The notes under the pieces were generated by a model. It made no database searches, was not told where the DNA came from, and saw nothing but the letters and a program-made list of their open reading frames with translations. Positions 17,357 through 27,033 of a stretch of 64,000 bases of DNA are shown piece after piece. Origin of the DNA: an uncultured Microbacterium sp. (GTDB taxonomy: Bacteria; Actinomycetota; Actinomycetes; Actinomycetales; Microbacteriaceae); NCBI RefSeq assembly GCF_947488465.1, contig NZ_CANKZA010000003.1, positions 310,001-374,000 on the forward strand, written 5' to 3'. Made by a program: the position numbers and the translations under genes. Position 1 is the stretch's first letter; each line of letters begins with the position of its first letter.

Positions 17357-18406
17357 ATGCCCTCACCCGCAGACCGCGAGAAGGCCCTCGAATCGGCCCT
17401 CGCCCAGATCGACCGGCAGTTCGGAAAAGGCTCGGTCATGCGACTGGGTAGCGACGAGCGTGCGCCGGTCGCCGTCATTCCGACCGGCTCCATTGCCCTC
17501 GATGTCGCCCTCGGTGTGGGGGGACTTCCCCGTGGCCGCATCATCGAGATCTACGGCCCGGAATCGTCGGGTAAGACCACGCTCACGCTGCACGCGATCG
17601 CCAACGTCCAGCGCGCCGGTGGAATCGCCGCCTTCATCGACGCGGAGCACGCGCTCGATCCCGACTACGCGCAGAAGCTCGGTGTCGACATCGATCAGCT
17701 GCTCGTCTCCCAGCCCGACACAGGTGAGCAGGCTCTGGAGATCGCAGACATGCTCGTGCGTTCGGGCGCGATCGATCTCGTCGTCATCGACTCGGTAGCC
17801 GCCCTCGTTCCCAAGGCCGAGATCGAAGGCGAGATGGGTGACACGCACGTCGGCCTGCAGGCGCGACTCATGTCGCAGGCGCTGCGGAAGCTCACCGGTG
17901 GGCTCAGCCAGACGGGGACGACGATGATCTTCATCAACCAGCTGCGCGAGAAAATCGGCGTGTTCTTCGGCTCACCCGAGACGACCGCCGGCGGTAAGGC
18001 GCTGAAGTTCTACGCCTCGGTACGCCTCGACATCCGTCGTATCGAGACGCTGAAGGACGGAACGGATGCCGTCGGCAACCGCACCCGAGTCAAGGTCGTC
18101 AAGAACAAGATGGCACCGCCCTTCAAGCAGGCCGAGTTCGACATCCTCTACGGGGTGGGCATTTCTCGCGAGGGTAGCCTCATCGACTTCGGCGTGGAGC
18201 ATGCCATCGTGAAAAAATCGGGTGCGTGGTACACGTACGAAGGTGAGCAGCTCGGGCAGGGCAAGGAGAACGCCCGCAACTTCTTGCTGAAGAACGTGGA
18301 CATCGCTGCCGACATCGAGACGAAGATCCTGCAGAAGCTCGGCGTCGGCCAGCCCAAGCAGGTCGCGGAGCCCGCCGACGACCTGGCTGCCCGCCGTCCC
18401 GCCTGA
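17357..18406 (+). CDS. recA: recombinase RecA
   Basis: RecA forms filaments on single-stranded DNA for homologous recombination and triggers LexA self-cleavage. The product has 349 residues. P-loop GPESSGKT is at 67-74, Walker B in [13 protein letters not shown], and the loop-2 region and [17 protein letters not shown] block are intact. There is no intein. The ATG at 17357 is preceded by GAAGGAG. recX follows after two bases. lexA is also in this window (29391-30074). Confidence 0.98.
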   Translation: MPSPADREKALESALAQIDRQFGKGSVMRLGSDERAPVAVIPTGSIALDVALGVGGLPRGRIIEIYGPESSGKTTLTLHAIANVQRAGGIAAFIDAEHALDPDYAQKLGVDIDQLLVSQPDTGEQALEIADMLVRSGAIDLVVIDSVAALVPKAEIEGEMGDTHVGLQARLMSQALRKLTGGLSQTGTTMIFINQLREKIGVFFGSPETTAGGKALKFYASVRLDIRRIETLKDGTDAVGNRTRVKVVKNKMAPPFKQAEFDILYGVGISREGSLIDFGVEHAIVKKSGAWYTYEGEQLGQGKENARNFLLKNVDIAADIETKILQKLGVGQPKQVAEPADDLAARRPA

Positions 18407-18408
18407 GC

Positions 18409-19179
18409 GTGACTTCCGACGATCACCTCGCTCCGGTGATCCCGCTGTTCGGCGGGCCGGCTTCGGCCGCGCCCGCCGACCACGGGGACTCCGGGAGTGG
18501 CCAAGAGACACGCGCGCAACGCGCTGTCCCCGCCGATGGGCGATTCGCGGCGCGCTCTCGCTCCGCTGATCGAGTGCCCGCGCGACGTGCGGGGGTATCG
18601 AGATCACCCGAGTCCGCAGACGGCTCGTGGCATATGACGTGGACGGAACCCGGGCCGCACGTCGACCCATCGCTCCGCGCGGATGAGGCGGACGCGCGGG
18701 ACCTGGCGGAGACGCGCCTGCTGAAGAAGTTGCGGGTGCGTTCCCTCTCCGAACGCGAGGCGCGCACCTTCCTGCGCGAGCAGGAGGTCGGCCCCGAGGC
18801 GATCGAGCAGATCATCGATGCGTCTAGGGGCCATGGCTACCTCGACGATGCTCGCCTGGCGGAGCAGCTCATCCATGCCGGGACGACGCGCAAAGGGCAG
18901 GGGCGTCAGGCGATCTCCCTCGCCCTTGGGCAGCGGGGCATTCCCCGCGAGGTGGCCGACGCGGCCTTGGCCGAGCTGGCTGACGACGACGCCGAACGCG
19001 CGCTCGAGTTCGCGCGCCAGAAGGCGCAAGCGATGCGAAGTCTCGACCGCGAAGCCGCGGTTCGCCGGTTGGTAGGGCAGCTGTCTCGTCGAGGATTCGG
19101 TAGTGTCGCGCTGAGCACCGCCCGGCGTGCGCTCGACGAGCTCGACCGCCCCGCTGCGCGCGGCGTGCGTTTCGAGTGA
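18409..19179 (+). CDS. recX: regulatory protein RecX
   Basis: RecX binds RecA filaments and limits RecA activity. The product has 256 residues. The conserved three-helix repeats begin near residue 95 (ARTFLREQEVGPEAIEQIID), followed by GYLDDARLAEQLI and GQGRQAISLALGQRGI. The first 80 or so residues are low-complexity and poorly conserved, so the true start could lie downstream; GTG 18409 is favoured because it sits two bases after the recA stop. It is co-transcribed with recA and so is presumably SOS-induced. Confidence 0.88.
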   Translation: MTSDDHLAPVIPLFGGPASAAPADHGDSGSGQETRAQRAVPADGRFAARSRSADRVPARRAGVSRSPESADGSWHMTWTEPGPHVDPSLRADEADARDLAETRLLKKLRVRSLSEREARTFLREQEVGPEAIEQIIDASRGHGYLDDARLAEQLIHAGTTRKGQGRQAISLALGQRGIPREVADAALAELADDDAERALEFARQKAQAMRSLDREAAVRRLVGQLSRRGFGSVALSTARRALDELDRPAARGVRFE

Positions 19180-19224
19180 GTGACCGGCGTCCGCTCGCGT
19201 CCGGCCTCATAGAATGGGGGCATC

Positions 19225-20775
19225 ATGACTTCCCCGTCCGCCGCACCCACGCTCATCGCGCCGTCGCCCGCAGCCCACGCTGCGGACGGCAGTGCTCGCA
19301 CCTACGAGGTGCGTACGTTCGGTTGTCAGATGAACGTGCACGACTCCGAGCGGTTGTCCGGGTCGCTGGAGAGTGCCGGGTATGTTCGGGCGGATGCCGG
19401 TGACGAAGCGGACGTGATCGTCATCAACACGTGCGCCGTCCGCGACAACGCGGCCGGCAAGCTCTATGGCACCCTCGGGTATCTCAAGAGCCGGAAGGAC
19501 CAGCGCGCGGGCATGCAGATCGCCGTCGGCGGGTGTCTCGCTCAGATGGACAAAGACGCCGTCCTCGACAAGGCCCCCTGGGTCGACGTCGTGTTCGGCA
19601 CCCACAACATGGGATCTCTTCCCCGACTGCTCGAACGTGCACGCCACAACGGTGATGCAGAACTCGAGATCCTCGAGTCGCTCGATGTCTTCCCCTCGAC
19701 CCTCCCGACCAAGCGCGACTCGGTGTACAGCGGGTGGGTTTCGATCTCGGTCGGGTGCAACAACACCTGTACCTTCTGCATCGTCCCGAGCCTCCGCGGC
19801 AAAGAAAAGGACCGACGCCCCGGCGACATCCTGAGCGAGATCAAGCTGCTCGCCGACGACGGTGCCATCGAGGTCACGCTGCTCGGCCAGAACGTCAACA
19901 GCTACGGAGTGGAATTCGGCGACCGGCACGCCTTCGGCAAGCTGCTGCGTGCGGCGGGTGAGATCCCCGGTCTCGAGCGTGTGCGGTTCACGAGTCCCCA
20001 CCCGGCCGCATTCACGGACGACGTGATCGATGCGATGGCTGAAACGCCGCAAGTCATGCCGCAGTTGCATATGCCGTTGCAATCCGGCTCCGACCGTATC
20101 CTCAAGGCGATGCGACGCTCCTACCGCAGTGACAAATTCCTCGGCATCCTCGACCGCGTGCGGGAGCGCATGCCGAACGCCGCGATCACGACCGACATCA
20201 TCGTCGGATTCCCGGGCGAGACCGACGAAGATTTCGAAGACACTCTGCGTGTCGTGGAGCAGGCGCGGTTTGCGAGTGCATTCACGTTCCAGTATTCGAT
20301 CCGCGAGGGAACACCCGCGGCGACCATGCCCGACCAGGTACCGAAGGCCGTCGTGCAGGAGCGTTTCGAGCGTCTCGCCGCTCTGCAGGACCGCATCAGC
20401 CTGGAAGAGAACCAAAAACAGGTCGGACGTGAGGTCCACGTGCTGGTCTCGACGGGGGAGGGCAAGAAGGATTCCGCGACCCATCGCCTCACCGGTCGCG
20501 CAGAGGACAACCGTCTGGTGCACTTCGAGTTGCCCGCCGGCAGTCCCCTCCCGCGTCCGGGCGACGTCGTCTCGGTTGTGATCTCGCACGCCGCGCCGTT
20601 CTATCTGCTCGCCGACAGTCCGGATGGAGCGCCGTTGCGAGTACGCCGCACGCGCGCAGGCGACGCCTGGGACCGTACGCAGGCCGAGTCGTGCGGCGTG
20701 CCCGCACCGGCAACCGTCGGCGGTGCGCCGAGATCCGTGGGTCTCGGCATCCCCACCCTCCGCGCCGCGGAGTGA
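19225..20775 (+). CDS. miaB: tRNA-2-methylthio-N6-dimethylallyladenosine synthase
   Basis: MiaB is a radical-SAM methylthiotransferase acting at A37 of tRNAs that read UNN codons. The product has 516 residues. Auxiliary cluster cysteines are in [17 protein letters not shown] and VGGCLAQ; the radical-SAM CxxxCxxC is CNNTCTFC (about 178-185); a TRAM RNA-binding domain lies near residues 385-470. The roughly 40-residue tail beyond TRAM is variable in actinobacteria. It overlaps or abuts miaA, whose product makes the substrate base. Confidence 0.95.
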   Translation: MTSPSAAPTLIAPSPAAHAADGSARTYEVRTFGCQMNVHDSERLSGSLESAGYVRADAGDEADVIVINTCAVRDNAAGKLYGTLGYLKSRKDQRAGMQIAVGGCLAQMDKDAVLDKAPWVDVVFGTHNMGSLPRLLERARHNGDAELEILESLDVFPSTLPTKRDSVYSGWVSISVGCNNTCTFCIVPSLRGKEKDRRPGDILSEIKLLADDGAIEVTLLGQNVNSYGVEFGDRHAFGKLLRAAGEIPGLERVRFTSPHPAAFTDDVIDAMAETPQVMPQLHMPLQSGSDRILKAMRRSYRSDKFLGILDRVRERMPNAAITTDIIVGFPGETDEDFEDTLRVVEQARFASAFTFQYSIREGTPAATMPDQVPKAVVQERFERLAALQDRISLEENQKQVGREVHVLVSTGEGKKDSATHRLTGRAEDNRLVHFELPAGSPLPRPGDVVSVVISHAAPFYLLADSPDGAPLRVRRTRAGDAWDRTQAESCGVPAPATVGGAPRSVGLGIPTLRAAE

Positions 20776-21710
20776 CGGTGGCCCGCGCTGCGACCGCGCG
20801 CACCGGGCGACTCTGGGCCGTCGTGGGTGCGACCGGAACGGGGAAGACCGATCTGTCGCTGCGGCTCGCGGAAGCCCTGGTCGCGCGCGGCCGCCCCGCG
20901 GAGATCGTCAACGCGGATGCCATGCAGCTCTATCGCGGTATGGACATCGGCACGGCGAAGTTGCCCGAGGCAGAGCGTCGTGGGATCCCGCACCACCTCT
21001 TCGACGCACTCGATGTGACCGACGAGGCCGCCGTGGCCTGGTATCAGAGACGTGCGCGGGAGGAGATCACCGCGATTCTCGCTCGCGGCGGAGAGGCGAT
21101 CCTGGTCGGTGGATCGGGGCTCTACGTGTCCGGCGTCATCTACGACTTCCGTTTCCCCCCGCACGATGATGTCCTCCGAGCACAGCTGGAAGCCGAGCTC
21201 GAGCGCGAGGGTGCCGGCGCGCTCTACGCGCGACTGCGGGCAGCGGATCCGATGACGGCGGAGAGGATCGATCCGCGCAATTCCCGTCGGGTCGTCCGTG
21301 CGCTCGAAGTCCTCGGACAGGGGGGACCGACGCACGGCGCTTCGCTCCCCAGCGCGCCGGTGCTGTGGCACGTTCCGACCACCGTGATCGGCGTGCAGAT
21401 CGAGCGCGAGGAACTTGTCGCGCGCCTCGATGCACGCGTCGAAGGGATGTGGGCGCAGGGCCTCCTGGACGAAGTGCGCTCCCTGCGTTCCGAGGGGCTG
21501 GAGCGCGGCGTCACGGCGCCGCGCGCCATCGGCTATGCCCAAGCGCTCGCGCAGCTCGACGGCGCGTTGACGGAATCTGAGGCGATCTCCGAGACCCAGG
21601 CGTTGACGCGCCGCTACGCGCGCCGACAAGTGTCGTGGTTCCGCCGTTACGCCGAAGTGGCGTGGACCGACCCCCGTGCCGATGCGGGCGCCCTGGCTGA
21701 CTCGCGCTGA
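20772..21710 (+). CDS. miaA: tRNA dimethylallyltransferase
   Basis: MiaA adds a dimethylallyl group to A37 of tRNA, the step before MiaB. The product has 312 residues from GTG 20772; GTG 20778 is an alternative. I prefer 20772 because it overlaps the miaB stop as GTGA, a coupling used many times in this window. The P-loop [11 protein letters not shown], the [17 protein letters not shown] block with the catalytic Asp/Gln region, HHLFDALD, and [14 protein letters not shown] are all conserved. The C-terminal [13 protein letters not shown] is typical. Confidence 0.95.
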   Translation: MTVARAATARTGRLWAVVGATGTGKTDLSLRLAEALVARGRPAEIVNADAMQLYRGMDIGTAKLPEAERRGIPHHLFDALDVTDEAAVAWYQRRAREEITAILARGGEAILVGGSGLYVSGVIYDFRFPPHDDVLRAQLEAELEREGAGALYARLRAADPMTAERIDPRNSRRVVRALEVLGQGGPTHGASLPSAPVLWHVPTTVIGVQIEREELVARLDARVEGMWAQGLLDEVRSLRSEGLERGVTAPRAIGYAQALAQLDGALTESEAISETQALTRRYARRQVSWFRRYAEVAWTDPRADAGALADSR

Positions 21711-21761
21711 CGGCCACCCGGATCAACAGGTGGGTGCGGGATCCGCTACCGGCGCCCGCCC

Positions 21762-21773
21762 TAAACTGGGGGA
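21762..21773 (+). promoter_or_regulatory. -10 element of dapF (leaderless type)
   Basis: TAAACT (21762-21767), six bases, ATG at 21774. Confidence 0.55.
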
Positions 21774-22643
21774 ATGCCGCAGACCATCGCGTTCACCAAG
21801 GGCCAGGGCACGGGAAACGATTTCGTGATCGTGCCGGATCCGGACGGCGCCCTCGACCTCAGTGATGCGCAGGTCGCCGCGCTCTGCGATCGACGCTTCG
21901 GGATCGGCGGCGACGGCATCCTCCGGGTCGTGCGTTCGTCGGCGCTCCCCGAGGGGGCGGCGACGCCCGATGCCGAGTGGTTCATGGACTACCGCAATGC
22001 GGACGGCTCCGCCGCCGAGATGTGCGGCAACGGCATCCGGGTTTTCGCACGATACTTGCTGAGCGCCGAGCTTATCGACGTCGAGTCTGTCCCCCAGGTG
22101 CGCATCGGGACGCGGGCCGGCGTGAAGACGGTGTCCCGCACCGATGACGGCTTCGAAGTGGATCTCGGGGTCTGGCGCCCCGAAACGGATGATGTGCTCG
22201 TACGCGCGAAGGGATTGCCCGTCGCGCGCCCCGGGCAGGGAATCGATGTCGGCAATCCCCACGTCGTCGTGGCGCTGTCGAGCATCGCCGAACTGGACGG
22301 ACTGGACCTCACCGTCCTCCCCGTGCTGGATCCGGTGCAGCCGGCCGGAGCGAACGTCGAATTCGTCGTGCCGGCCGATCCGCTCGTCCAGGGCGGTGTC
22401 GGCGCGATCCGGATGCGGGTGTTCGAGCGCGGTGTGGGCGAGACACTGTCGTGCGGGACGGGCGTCGCTGCCGCCGCACTGGCGGTGCGCCTCTGGGCGG
22501 GATCTGCCGCCCCGGATCGCTGGAGCGTGGACGTTCCCGGTGGACGACTGGGTGTGCGGGTCATCCGTCACGACGACGGTGAGCACGTCCTGCTGTCCGG
22601 ACCGGCATCCCTCGCCTTCTCGGGAGAGATCACCCTCGCCTGA
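21774..22643 (+). CDS. dapF: diaminopimelate epimerase
   Basis: It converts LL- to meso-diaminopimelate for lysine and peptidoglycan. The product has 289 residues. The two catalytic cysteines are in [15 protein letters not shown] and [22 protein letters not shown] opens the protein as usual. The start follows a leaderless-type promoter. It ends five bases from the convergent methyltransferase gene. Confidence 0.96.
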   Translation: MPQTIAFTKGQGTGNDFVIVPDPDGALDLSDAQVAALCDRRFGIGGDGILRVVRSSALPEGAATPDAEWFMDYRNADGSAAEMCGNGIRVFARYLLSAELIDVESVPQVRIGTRAGVKTVSRTDDGFEVDLGVWRPETDDVLVRAKGLPVARPGQGIDVGNPHVVVALSSIAELDGLDLTVLPVLDPVQPAGANVEFVVPADPLVQGGVGAIRMRVFERGVGETLSCGTGVAAAALAVRLWAGSAAPDRWSVDVPGGRLGVRVIRHDDGEHVLLSGPASLAFSGEITLA

Positions 22644-22648
22644 GTAGC

Positions 22649-23290
22649 TCAGGGGAGGGTGATGGTCCCGGTGACCGGTGTGCCGTGTCGGCGCACCTTC
22701 AGCACACGAAAGCCGCGTCCTGTGGCCGCACGGGTCACGCTGTACCCGTGCTCGAACGTTGCCGCCAGCCAGCGCTGCAGCGAATCGGACCCGAGGTTGC
22801 GCTGAACCACGAGCCACGCGTCGCTGCGTTCATCGAGACGGGGGATCCAGGTCTCGAGAAGGCCGTGGAGCTCGTTCTTACCCACGCGGATCGGCGGGTT
22901 CGAGCGGATGCCACGGAACACCACATCGCTCGGGACGTCGCTCGGGAGCACCGCGCGCACATTCTCGAGCCCCCACTCCTCGGCGTTGCGGCGGACGAGA
23001 TCGAGCGCACGTTCGTTGACATCGACCGCCCATACGGTCGCGTGCGGCGATTCGGAGGCCAGGCTCAACGCGATCGGCCCCCAGCCGCACCCGAGGTCGA
23101 GAAGGTGACCCCCCGGCGGGGCGGGAGGAGTATTGGCCAACAGCACCGCCGTCCCTGCGTCGACGTGATCGGGACTGAAGATCCCGCCCGCGGTCGTGAC
23201 CTCGCCGACGCGCCCGGCAAGGGTCACGCGGATGCGGCGGAGATTCTCGGCGCTGGACGGGGACGCGGTGAAGTAGTGGTCGCTCCCCAT
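22649..23290 (-). CDS. class I SAM-dependent methyltransferase (RsmC-like)
   Basis: This 213-residue protein has the SAM loop LLDLGCGWGPIALSLA and the target-base motif SNPPIRVGK (NPP-type), as in RsmC/RlmG rRNA guanine-N2 methyltransferases. Only the catalytic half of E. coli RsmC is present, which is usual in actinobacteria; the exact RNA target is uncertain. The start at 23290 is supported by a minus-strand TACGCT six bases upstream; a longer frame to 23473 overlaps hflX. It is divergent from hflX, with 69 bases between. Confidence 0.83.
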   Translation of the reverse strand: MGSDHYFTASPSSAENLRRIRVTLAGRVGEVTTAGGIFSPDHVDAGTAVLLANTPPAPPGGHLLDLGCGWGPIALSLASESPHATVWAVDVNERALDLVRRNAEEWGLENVRAVLPSDVPSDVVFRGIRSNPPIRVGKNELHGLLETWIPRLDERSDAWLVVQRNLGSDSLQRWLAATFEHGYSVTRAATGRGFRVLKVRRHGTPVTGTITLP

Positions 23291-23302
23291 CCTGCGAGCG
23301 TA
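23291..23302 (-). promoter_or_regulatory. -10 element of the methyltransferase gene (leaderless type)
   Basis: The minus strand reads TACGCT (23297-23302), six bases, then ATG at 23290. Confidence 0.5.
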
Positions 23303-23328
23303 CCGGGTCCGGCGAGGTCTGCGGGAGG

Positions 23329-23334
23329 TAGACT
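23329..23334 (+). promoter_or_regulatory. -10 element of hflX
   Basis: TAGACT precedes a leader of about 20 bases that contains GAAAGGA as ribosome site. This contrasts with the leaderless neighbours. Confidence 0.5.
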
Positions 23335-23359
23335 GCAAGGCTGACCACGAAAGGACCGC

Positions 23360-24877
23360 ATGACCGACACGACAGACACCGACGACGCCGACCAGACCCC
23401 GGGGGATCCGGTGGAGCGTGTGCTGGCGCGCGCGGAGTCGCGGTCGGGCGTGCACGTGTTCGGCGCGGCTCAAGCGTTGCAGGAGAAGTCCACGGTCTCT
23501 TACGGAGACACCGACGGCGATCAGTGGGATCGCGAAGAGCGCGCGGCGCTGCGCCGGGTGCCCGGGTTGTCCACCGAGCTCGAGGATGTCACCGAAGTCG
23601 AGTACCGCCAGCTACGGCTGGAGAACGTCGTCCTCGTGGGCGTCTACCCGCAGGGATCACAGAACGACGCCGAGAACTCCATCCGCGAGCTGGCCGCGCT
23701 CGCCGAGACTGCGGGCGCGGTAGTTCTGGACGGCGTGCTGCAGCGGCGCCCGCATCCGGACCCAGCGACGTACATCGGGCGCGGAAAGGCCGCCGAACTC
23801 CGCGACCTCGTCGCGGCCGTCGGTGCCGACACGGTGATCGCCGACACCGAACTCGCCCCCAGTCAGCGCCGTGCGCTGGAAGATGTCGTCAAGGTCAAGG
23901 TGATCGACCGGACGACCGTCATCCTCGACATCTTCAGCCAGCACGCGAAGAGCCGGGAAGGAAAGGCGCAGGTGGAGCTCGCCCAGCTCGAGTACCTGCT
24001 GCCGCGGTTGCGTGGGTGGGGCGATTCGATGAGTCGTCAGGCCGGTGGCCAGGTCGGTGCCGGCGGCGCGGGCATGGGTTCGCGCGGTCCCGGTGAGACG
24101 AAGATCGAGCTGGATCGCCGCCGCATCCGCACCAAGATGGCGCAGCTGCGCCGCCAGCTGCGGGATTTTGCCCCGGCGCGCGAAGCCAAGCGTTCCGAGC
24201 GCAAGCGCAACACGATTCCCTCCGTCGCGATCGCGGGGTACACGAACGCCGGGAAATCCAGCTTGCTGAACCGACTGACGAGCGCCGGCGTGCTCGTCGA
24301 GAACGCCCTGTTCGCCACTCTCGATGCGACCGTGCGCCGGGCCGAGGCGGCCGACGGGCGGGTCTACACGCTCACCGACACCGTCGGCTTCGTCCGAAAC
24401 CTTCCGCACCAGCTGGTCGAGGCATTCCGCTCGACGCTGGAAGAAGTCGGACAGGCAGACGTCCTCGTGCACGTGGTGGATGCTTCGCACCCCGATCCGG
24501 CGGCGCAACTGGCCACCGTTCGCGATGTCATGGGCGACGTCGGCGCGCGGTCGACTCGCGAAATCGTCGTGTTCAACAAGGCCGACCTCGTCGACGACGA
24601 TGATCGACTGGTGTTGCGCGGTCTCGAACCGGACGCCCTGTTCGTCTCGTCGCGCAGTGGTGAGGGGATCGACGAGCTGCGTGCGGTGATCGAAGCGGCC
24701 CTTCCGCTGCCGGCGATCGAGGTGCGCGCGCTCGTTCCCTACGACCGCGGCGACCTCGTCAACGCGGTACACGAGAGCGGACACATCATCTCGACGTCGC
24801 ACGAGGAAGGCGGCACCGCCGTCCACGCCCACGTCGGCGAGCGGCTGGCCGCCGAGTTGGCGCCGTACGCGAGCTGA
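23360..24877 (+). CDS. hflX: GTPase HflX
   Basis: HflX is a ribosome-associated GTPase that splits stalled or stressed 70S ribosomes. The product has 505 residues. The N-terminal HflX domain includes HPDPATYIGRGKAAEL, and a glycine-rich linker (GGQVGAGGAGMGSRGPGETK) leads into the coiled helix. The G domain has GYTNAGKSS (G1, about 293-301), DTVGFV (G3) and FNKAD (G4). The N-terminal extension of about 90 residues is common in actinobacteria. It is full length. Confidence 0.94.
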   Translation: MTDTTDTDDADQTPGDPVERVLARAESRSGVHVFGAAQALQEKSTVSYGDTDGDQWDREERAALRRVPGLSTELEDVTEVEYRQLRLENVVLVGVYPQGSQNDAENSIRELAALAETAGAVVLDGVLQRRPHPDPATYIGRGKAAELRDLVAAVGADTVIADTELAPSQRRALEDVVKVKVIDRTTVILDIFSQHAKSREGKAQVELAQLEYLLPRLRGWGDSMSRQAGGQVGAGGAGMGSRGPGETKIELDRRRIRTKMAQLRRQLRDFAPAREAKRSERKRNTIPSVAIAGYTNAGKSSLLNRLTSAGVLVENALFATLDATVRRAEAADGRVYTLTDTVGFVRNLPHQLVEAFRSTLEEVGQADVLVHVVDASHPDPAAQLATVRDVMGDVGARSTREIVVFNKADLVDDDDRLVLRGLEPDALFVSSRSGEGIDELRAVIEAALPLPAIEVRALVPYDRGDLVNAVHESGHIISTSHEEGGTAVHAHVGERLAAELAPYAS

Positions 24878-24888
24878 CGCCGCGGTGG

Positions 24889-26802
24889 TCAGCGACCGGC
24901 TGTGAGCTCGATGGGCGCAACTCCCGGCGTGCCGAAACCGAAAACCTGACCGAGGAACGCGAGTTCGCTTTCGAGCGCGTGCACGATCGTCTCGACCCGA
25001 CGGAAACCGTGGCCTTCCCCCGCGTAGAGCACATACGCGTGGGGCACGCGGTGCACCGTCAGCGCCGCACGGATGGCCTCGGCCTGCGCCGGCGGGACGA
25101 CGGCATCCTCCGCGCCCTGCAGGAGGAGCAGCGGGACGCGGAAGCGCTCCGGCCGGCTGAGGGGGGACCGCTCGAGGTAGATCGGCTCGGCGTCGGGAAG
25201 TGGCCCGATGAGCCCGTCCAAATAGTGTGCTTCGAAGTCGTGCGTGTCGGCGGCGAGGGCCCGGGCATCGCCGACGCCGTAGCGGGAGATGCCCGCGCTG
25301 AAGACATCGGTCCCGACGAGCGCCGCAAGCACCGTCCACCCGCCGGCTGATCCACCCTCGATCGCGATCCGGCGGGGGTCGGCCAGAGCGTCGTCAGCGA
25401 GCCCGGTCGCGGCGGTGGCGACGTCGTCGACATCGACCACGCCCCACTGTCCCCGCAGCCGCTCTCGGTAGGTGCGTCCGTACCCGGTCGACCCGCCGTA
25501 GTTCACGTCGAGCACGCCGATGCCCCGGCTCGTGAAAAAGGCGATCTTGCTGTCGGCGACGCCCGCGACGTGTGCCGTCGGTCCGCCGTGGACGAACACG
25601 ATATAGGGCGGTCGTTCCCCCTCGGGCGCCCGCATGTCGGGGTTCGTCGGTGGATAGTCGAACGCGTGCACCGGTCCGTGGGGGCCGTCGAAGCTCACGG
25701 CGCGGCTGGTCGGAAGGAAAGGCAGGATGCCGGCATCCACGGTCTCGCCGACGACCTGGCGCGCGGTGCCGTCGGCGTCGACGAGCCAGAGCCCCGTCGT
25801 CCCGGGTGCGGAACCGGATACGAGGACACGGGTGCCGTCGCACGCTTCGACGGTGAGGCGGGAGCGCGCGGGGAGCGACACCGGCGTCACCTCGCCCTCG
25901 GCGGAGATCCGTACGAGACTGTCGTCACCGTGGGTCCGGACGGCGAGGGCATCGCCCCCGGCGAGGGCAGCATGCCAGCGCGCGCCGAGGACCCAGAGCG
26001 GTCCGCCGGTGTCGGCGTCGGCGGGTGCGAGCGCGGTGGGCGCAAGGTCGGCATCAAGCCGCACTTCCCACAGATTCCACCGCCCGGTCGGATCGTCGAG
26101 ATACCGGATGACCTCGTCGCCGATCCATTCGGGCTGCAGAGCGGCAGTGCCACCGGATGTGATCGTCGTCCACTCCGATACGGTGCCGTGCTCGATACGC
26201 CCGACGCACACCTGTGTGCGGTCCCAGGGCATATCCGGGTGGTCCCAGGCAATCCAGGCGAGCCGGTCACCACGGGGTGAGAGAACCGGCTGGGCGACGA
26301 ACGCGCTCCCGGCGACGAGTGCGGCGATCTCGGGCTCGTCACCCGTGCCGATCGCGACGATCGCTCGGGCGGGGAGGGGTGTGTCGTCGTGGCGCTCCTG
26401 CACGGCCAGCAGGACCCCGACCTGCCAGCGCAGCCCGCCGTAGCGGACATTGGGCGCCGGGGGCGTGAGCGCGCGCGGGGCGGTACCTGGGCGTTTCATC
26501 CATACGCGTTGGTCGGACTTCTCGACGAAGAAGAGGTCGCCGTCCTCCGTCACCGCCCACGATCCGCCGCCGTACTCGTGCACGCGCGATCGGGCGTTCC
26601 ACGGGGCCGGCAACATGTCCTCGATCCGGCCATCGGCGTGCCGCCGCCGCACGGTCGTCCGTCCGCCTTCAGTCGGCACCGATTCACCCCACCAGACCTG
26701 GTCTTCCACGAGGGCGCCGCCGTCCCGTCGCGGAGCAGAGCTCGAGGCCCAGGTGGCGCTGAGCGGGGAGGGCCAGGAGCCGAAGGGCAAGACGGTGACC
26801 AT
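24889..26802 (-). CDS. S9 family prolyl oligopeptidase-type peptidase
   Basis: This is a 637-residue two-domain serine peptidase. The N-terminal beta-propeller covers about residues 1-380; the alpha/beta-hydrolase domain follows. The nucleophile is in EGGSAGGWTVLAAL (Ser about 484), the Asp in LQGAEDAVVPP (about 564) and the His in GEGHGFRR (about 598). It belongs to the S9C acylaminoacyl/dipeptidyl-peptidase branch. No signal peptide is present, so it is cytosolic. The start ATG lies six bases after a minus-strand TAGCGT. Confidence 0.9.
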   Translation of the reverse strand: MVTVLPFGSWPSPLSATWASSSAPRRDGGALVEDQVWWGESVPTEGGRTTVRRRHADGRIEDMLPAPWNARSRVHEYGGGSWAVTEDGDLFFVEKSDQRVWMKRPGTAPRALTPPAPNVRYGGLRWQVGVLLAVQERHDDTPLPARAIVAIGTGDEPEIAALVAGSAFVAQPVLSPRGDRLAWIAWDHPDMPWDRTQVCVGRIEHGTVSEWTTITSGGTAALQPEWIGDEVIRYLDDPTGRWNLWEVRLDADLAPTALAPADADTGGPLWVLGARWHAALAGGDALAVRTHGDDSLVRISAEGEVTPVSLPARSRLTVEACDGTRVLVSGSAPGTTGLWLVDADGTARQVVGETVDAGILPFLPTSRAVSFDGPHGPVHAFDYPPTNPDMRAPEGERPPYIVFVHGGPTAHVAGVADSKIAFFTSRGIGVLDVNYGGSTGYGRTYRERLRGQWGVVDVDDVATAATGLADDALADPRRIAIEGGSAGGWTVLAALVGTDVFSAGISRYGVGDARALAADTHDFEAHYLDGLIGPLPDAEPIYLERSPLSRPERFRVPLLLLQGAEDAVVPPAQAEAIRAALTVHRVPHAYVLYAGEGHGFRRVETIVHALESELAFLGQVFGFGTPGVAPIELTAGR

Positions 26803-26814
26803 TCCTCCACGCTA
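26803..26814 (-). promoter_or_regulatory. -10 element of the S9 peptidase gene (leaderless type)
   Basis: The minus strand reads TAGCGT (26809-26814), then GGAGGA, then ATG at 26802. GGAGGA directly abutting the start is too close to serve as a normal ribosome site. Confidence 0.5.
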
Positions 26815-26862
26815 CGCGACGTCACACCGCGTCATACGGCTGCAGCGGCCCCGCGCCGGTCG

Positions 26863-27033
26863 TAAAGTGGTGCCATCGACGCTCGAACCCCCGACCGGGG
26901 AGCCGAGCAGCCCGCCGGCCTCGTGCCCGGGCAGGAGCGACAGCCGAGCCCGGCACCCGTCCGCGATGACACCGCCTTCGGGCGTGCGTCCGCGGCCGCC
27001 GGCCCATCTGATCACCCTGACCGAAAGTGCATC
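26863..27033 (+). promoter_or_regulatory. metF promoter and leader
   Basis: TAAAGT (26863-26868) is a plausible -10 element, giving a leader of roughly 155 bases before the metF ATG. The frame is open throughout from 26875, so a GTG start at 26923 cannot be excluded. I see no recognisable SAM or cobalamin riboswitch core. Confidence 0.4.

Noticed and set aside
24889..26802. Long open frames on the plus strand across the S9 peptidase and many other genes
   Set aside because: They are antisense or frame-shifted shadows of clear genes, with low-complexity Arg/Ser/Pro-rich translations typical of GC-rich DNA.
26863..27033. Possible SAM or cobalamin riboswitch, or an ATC start at 26875, before metF
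   Set aside because: I found no conserved riboswitch core. The ATC lies six bases after TAAAGT and in frame with metF, but the family sequence begins only at ATG 27034 and leaderless AUC starts have no precedent.
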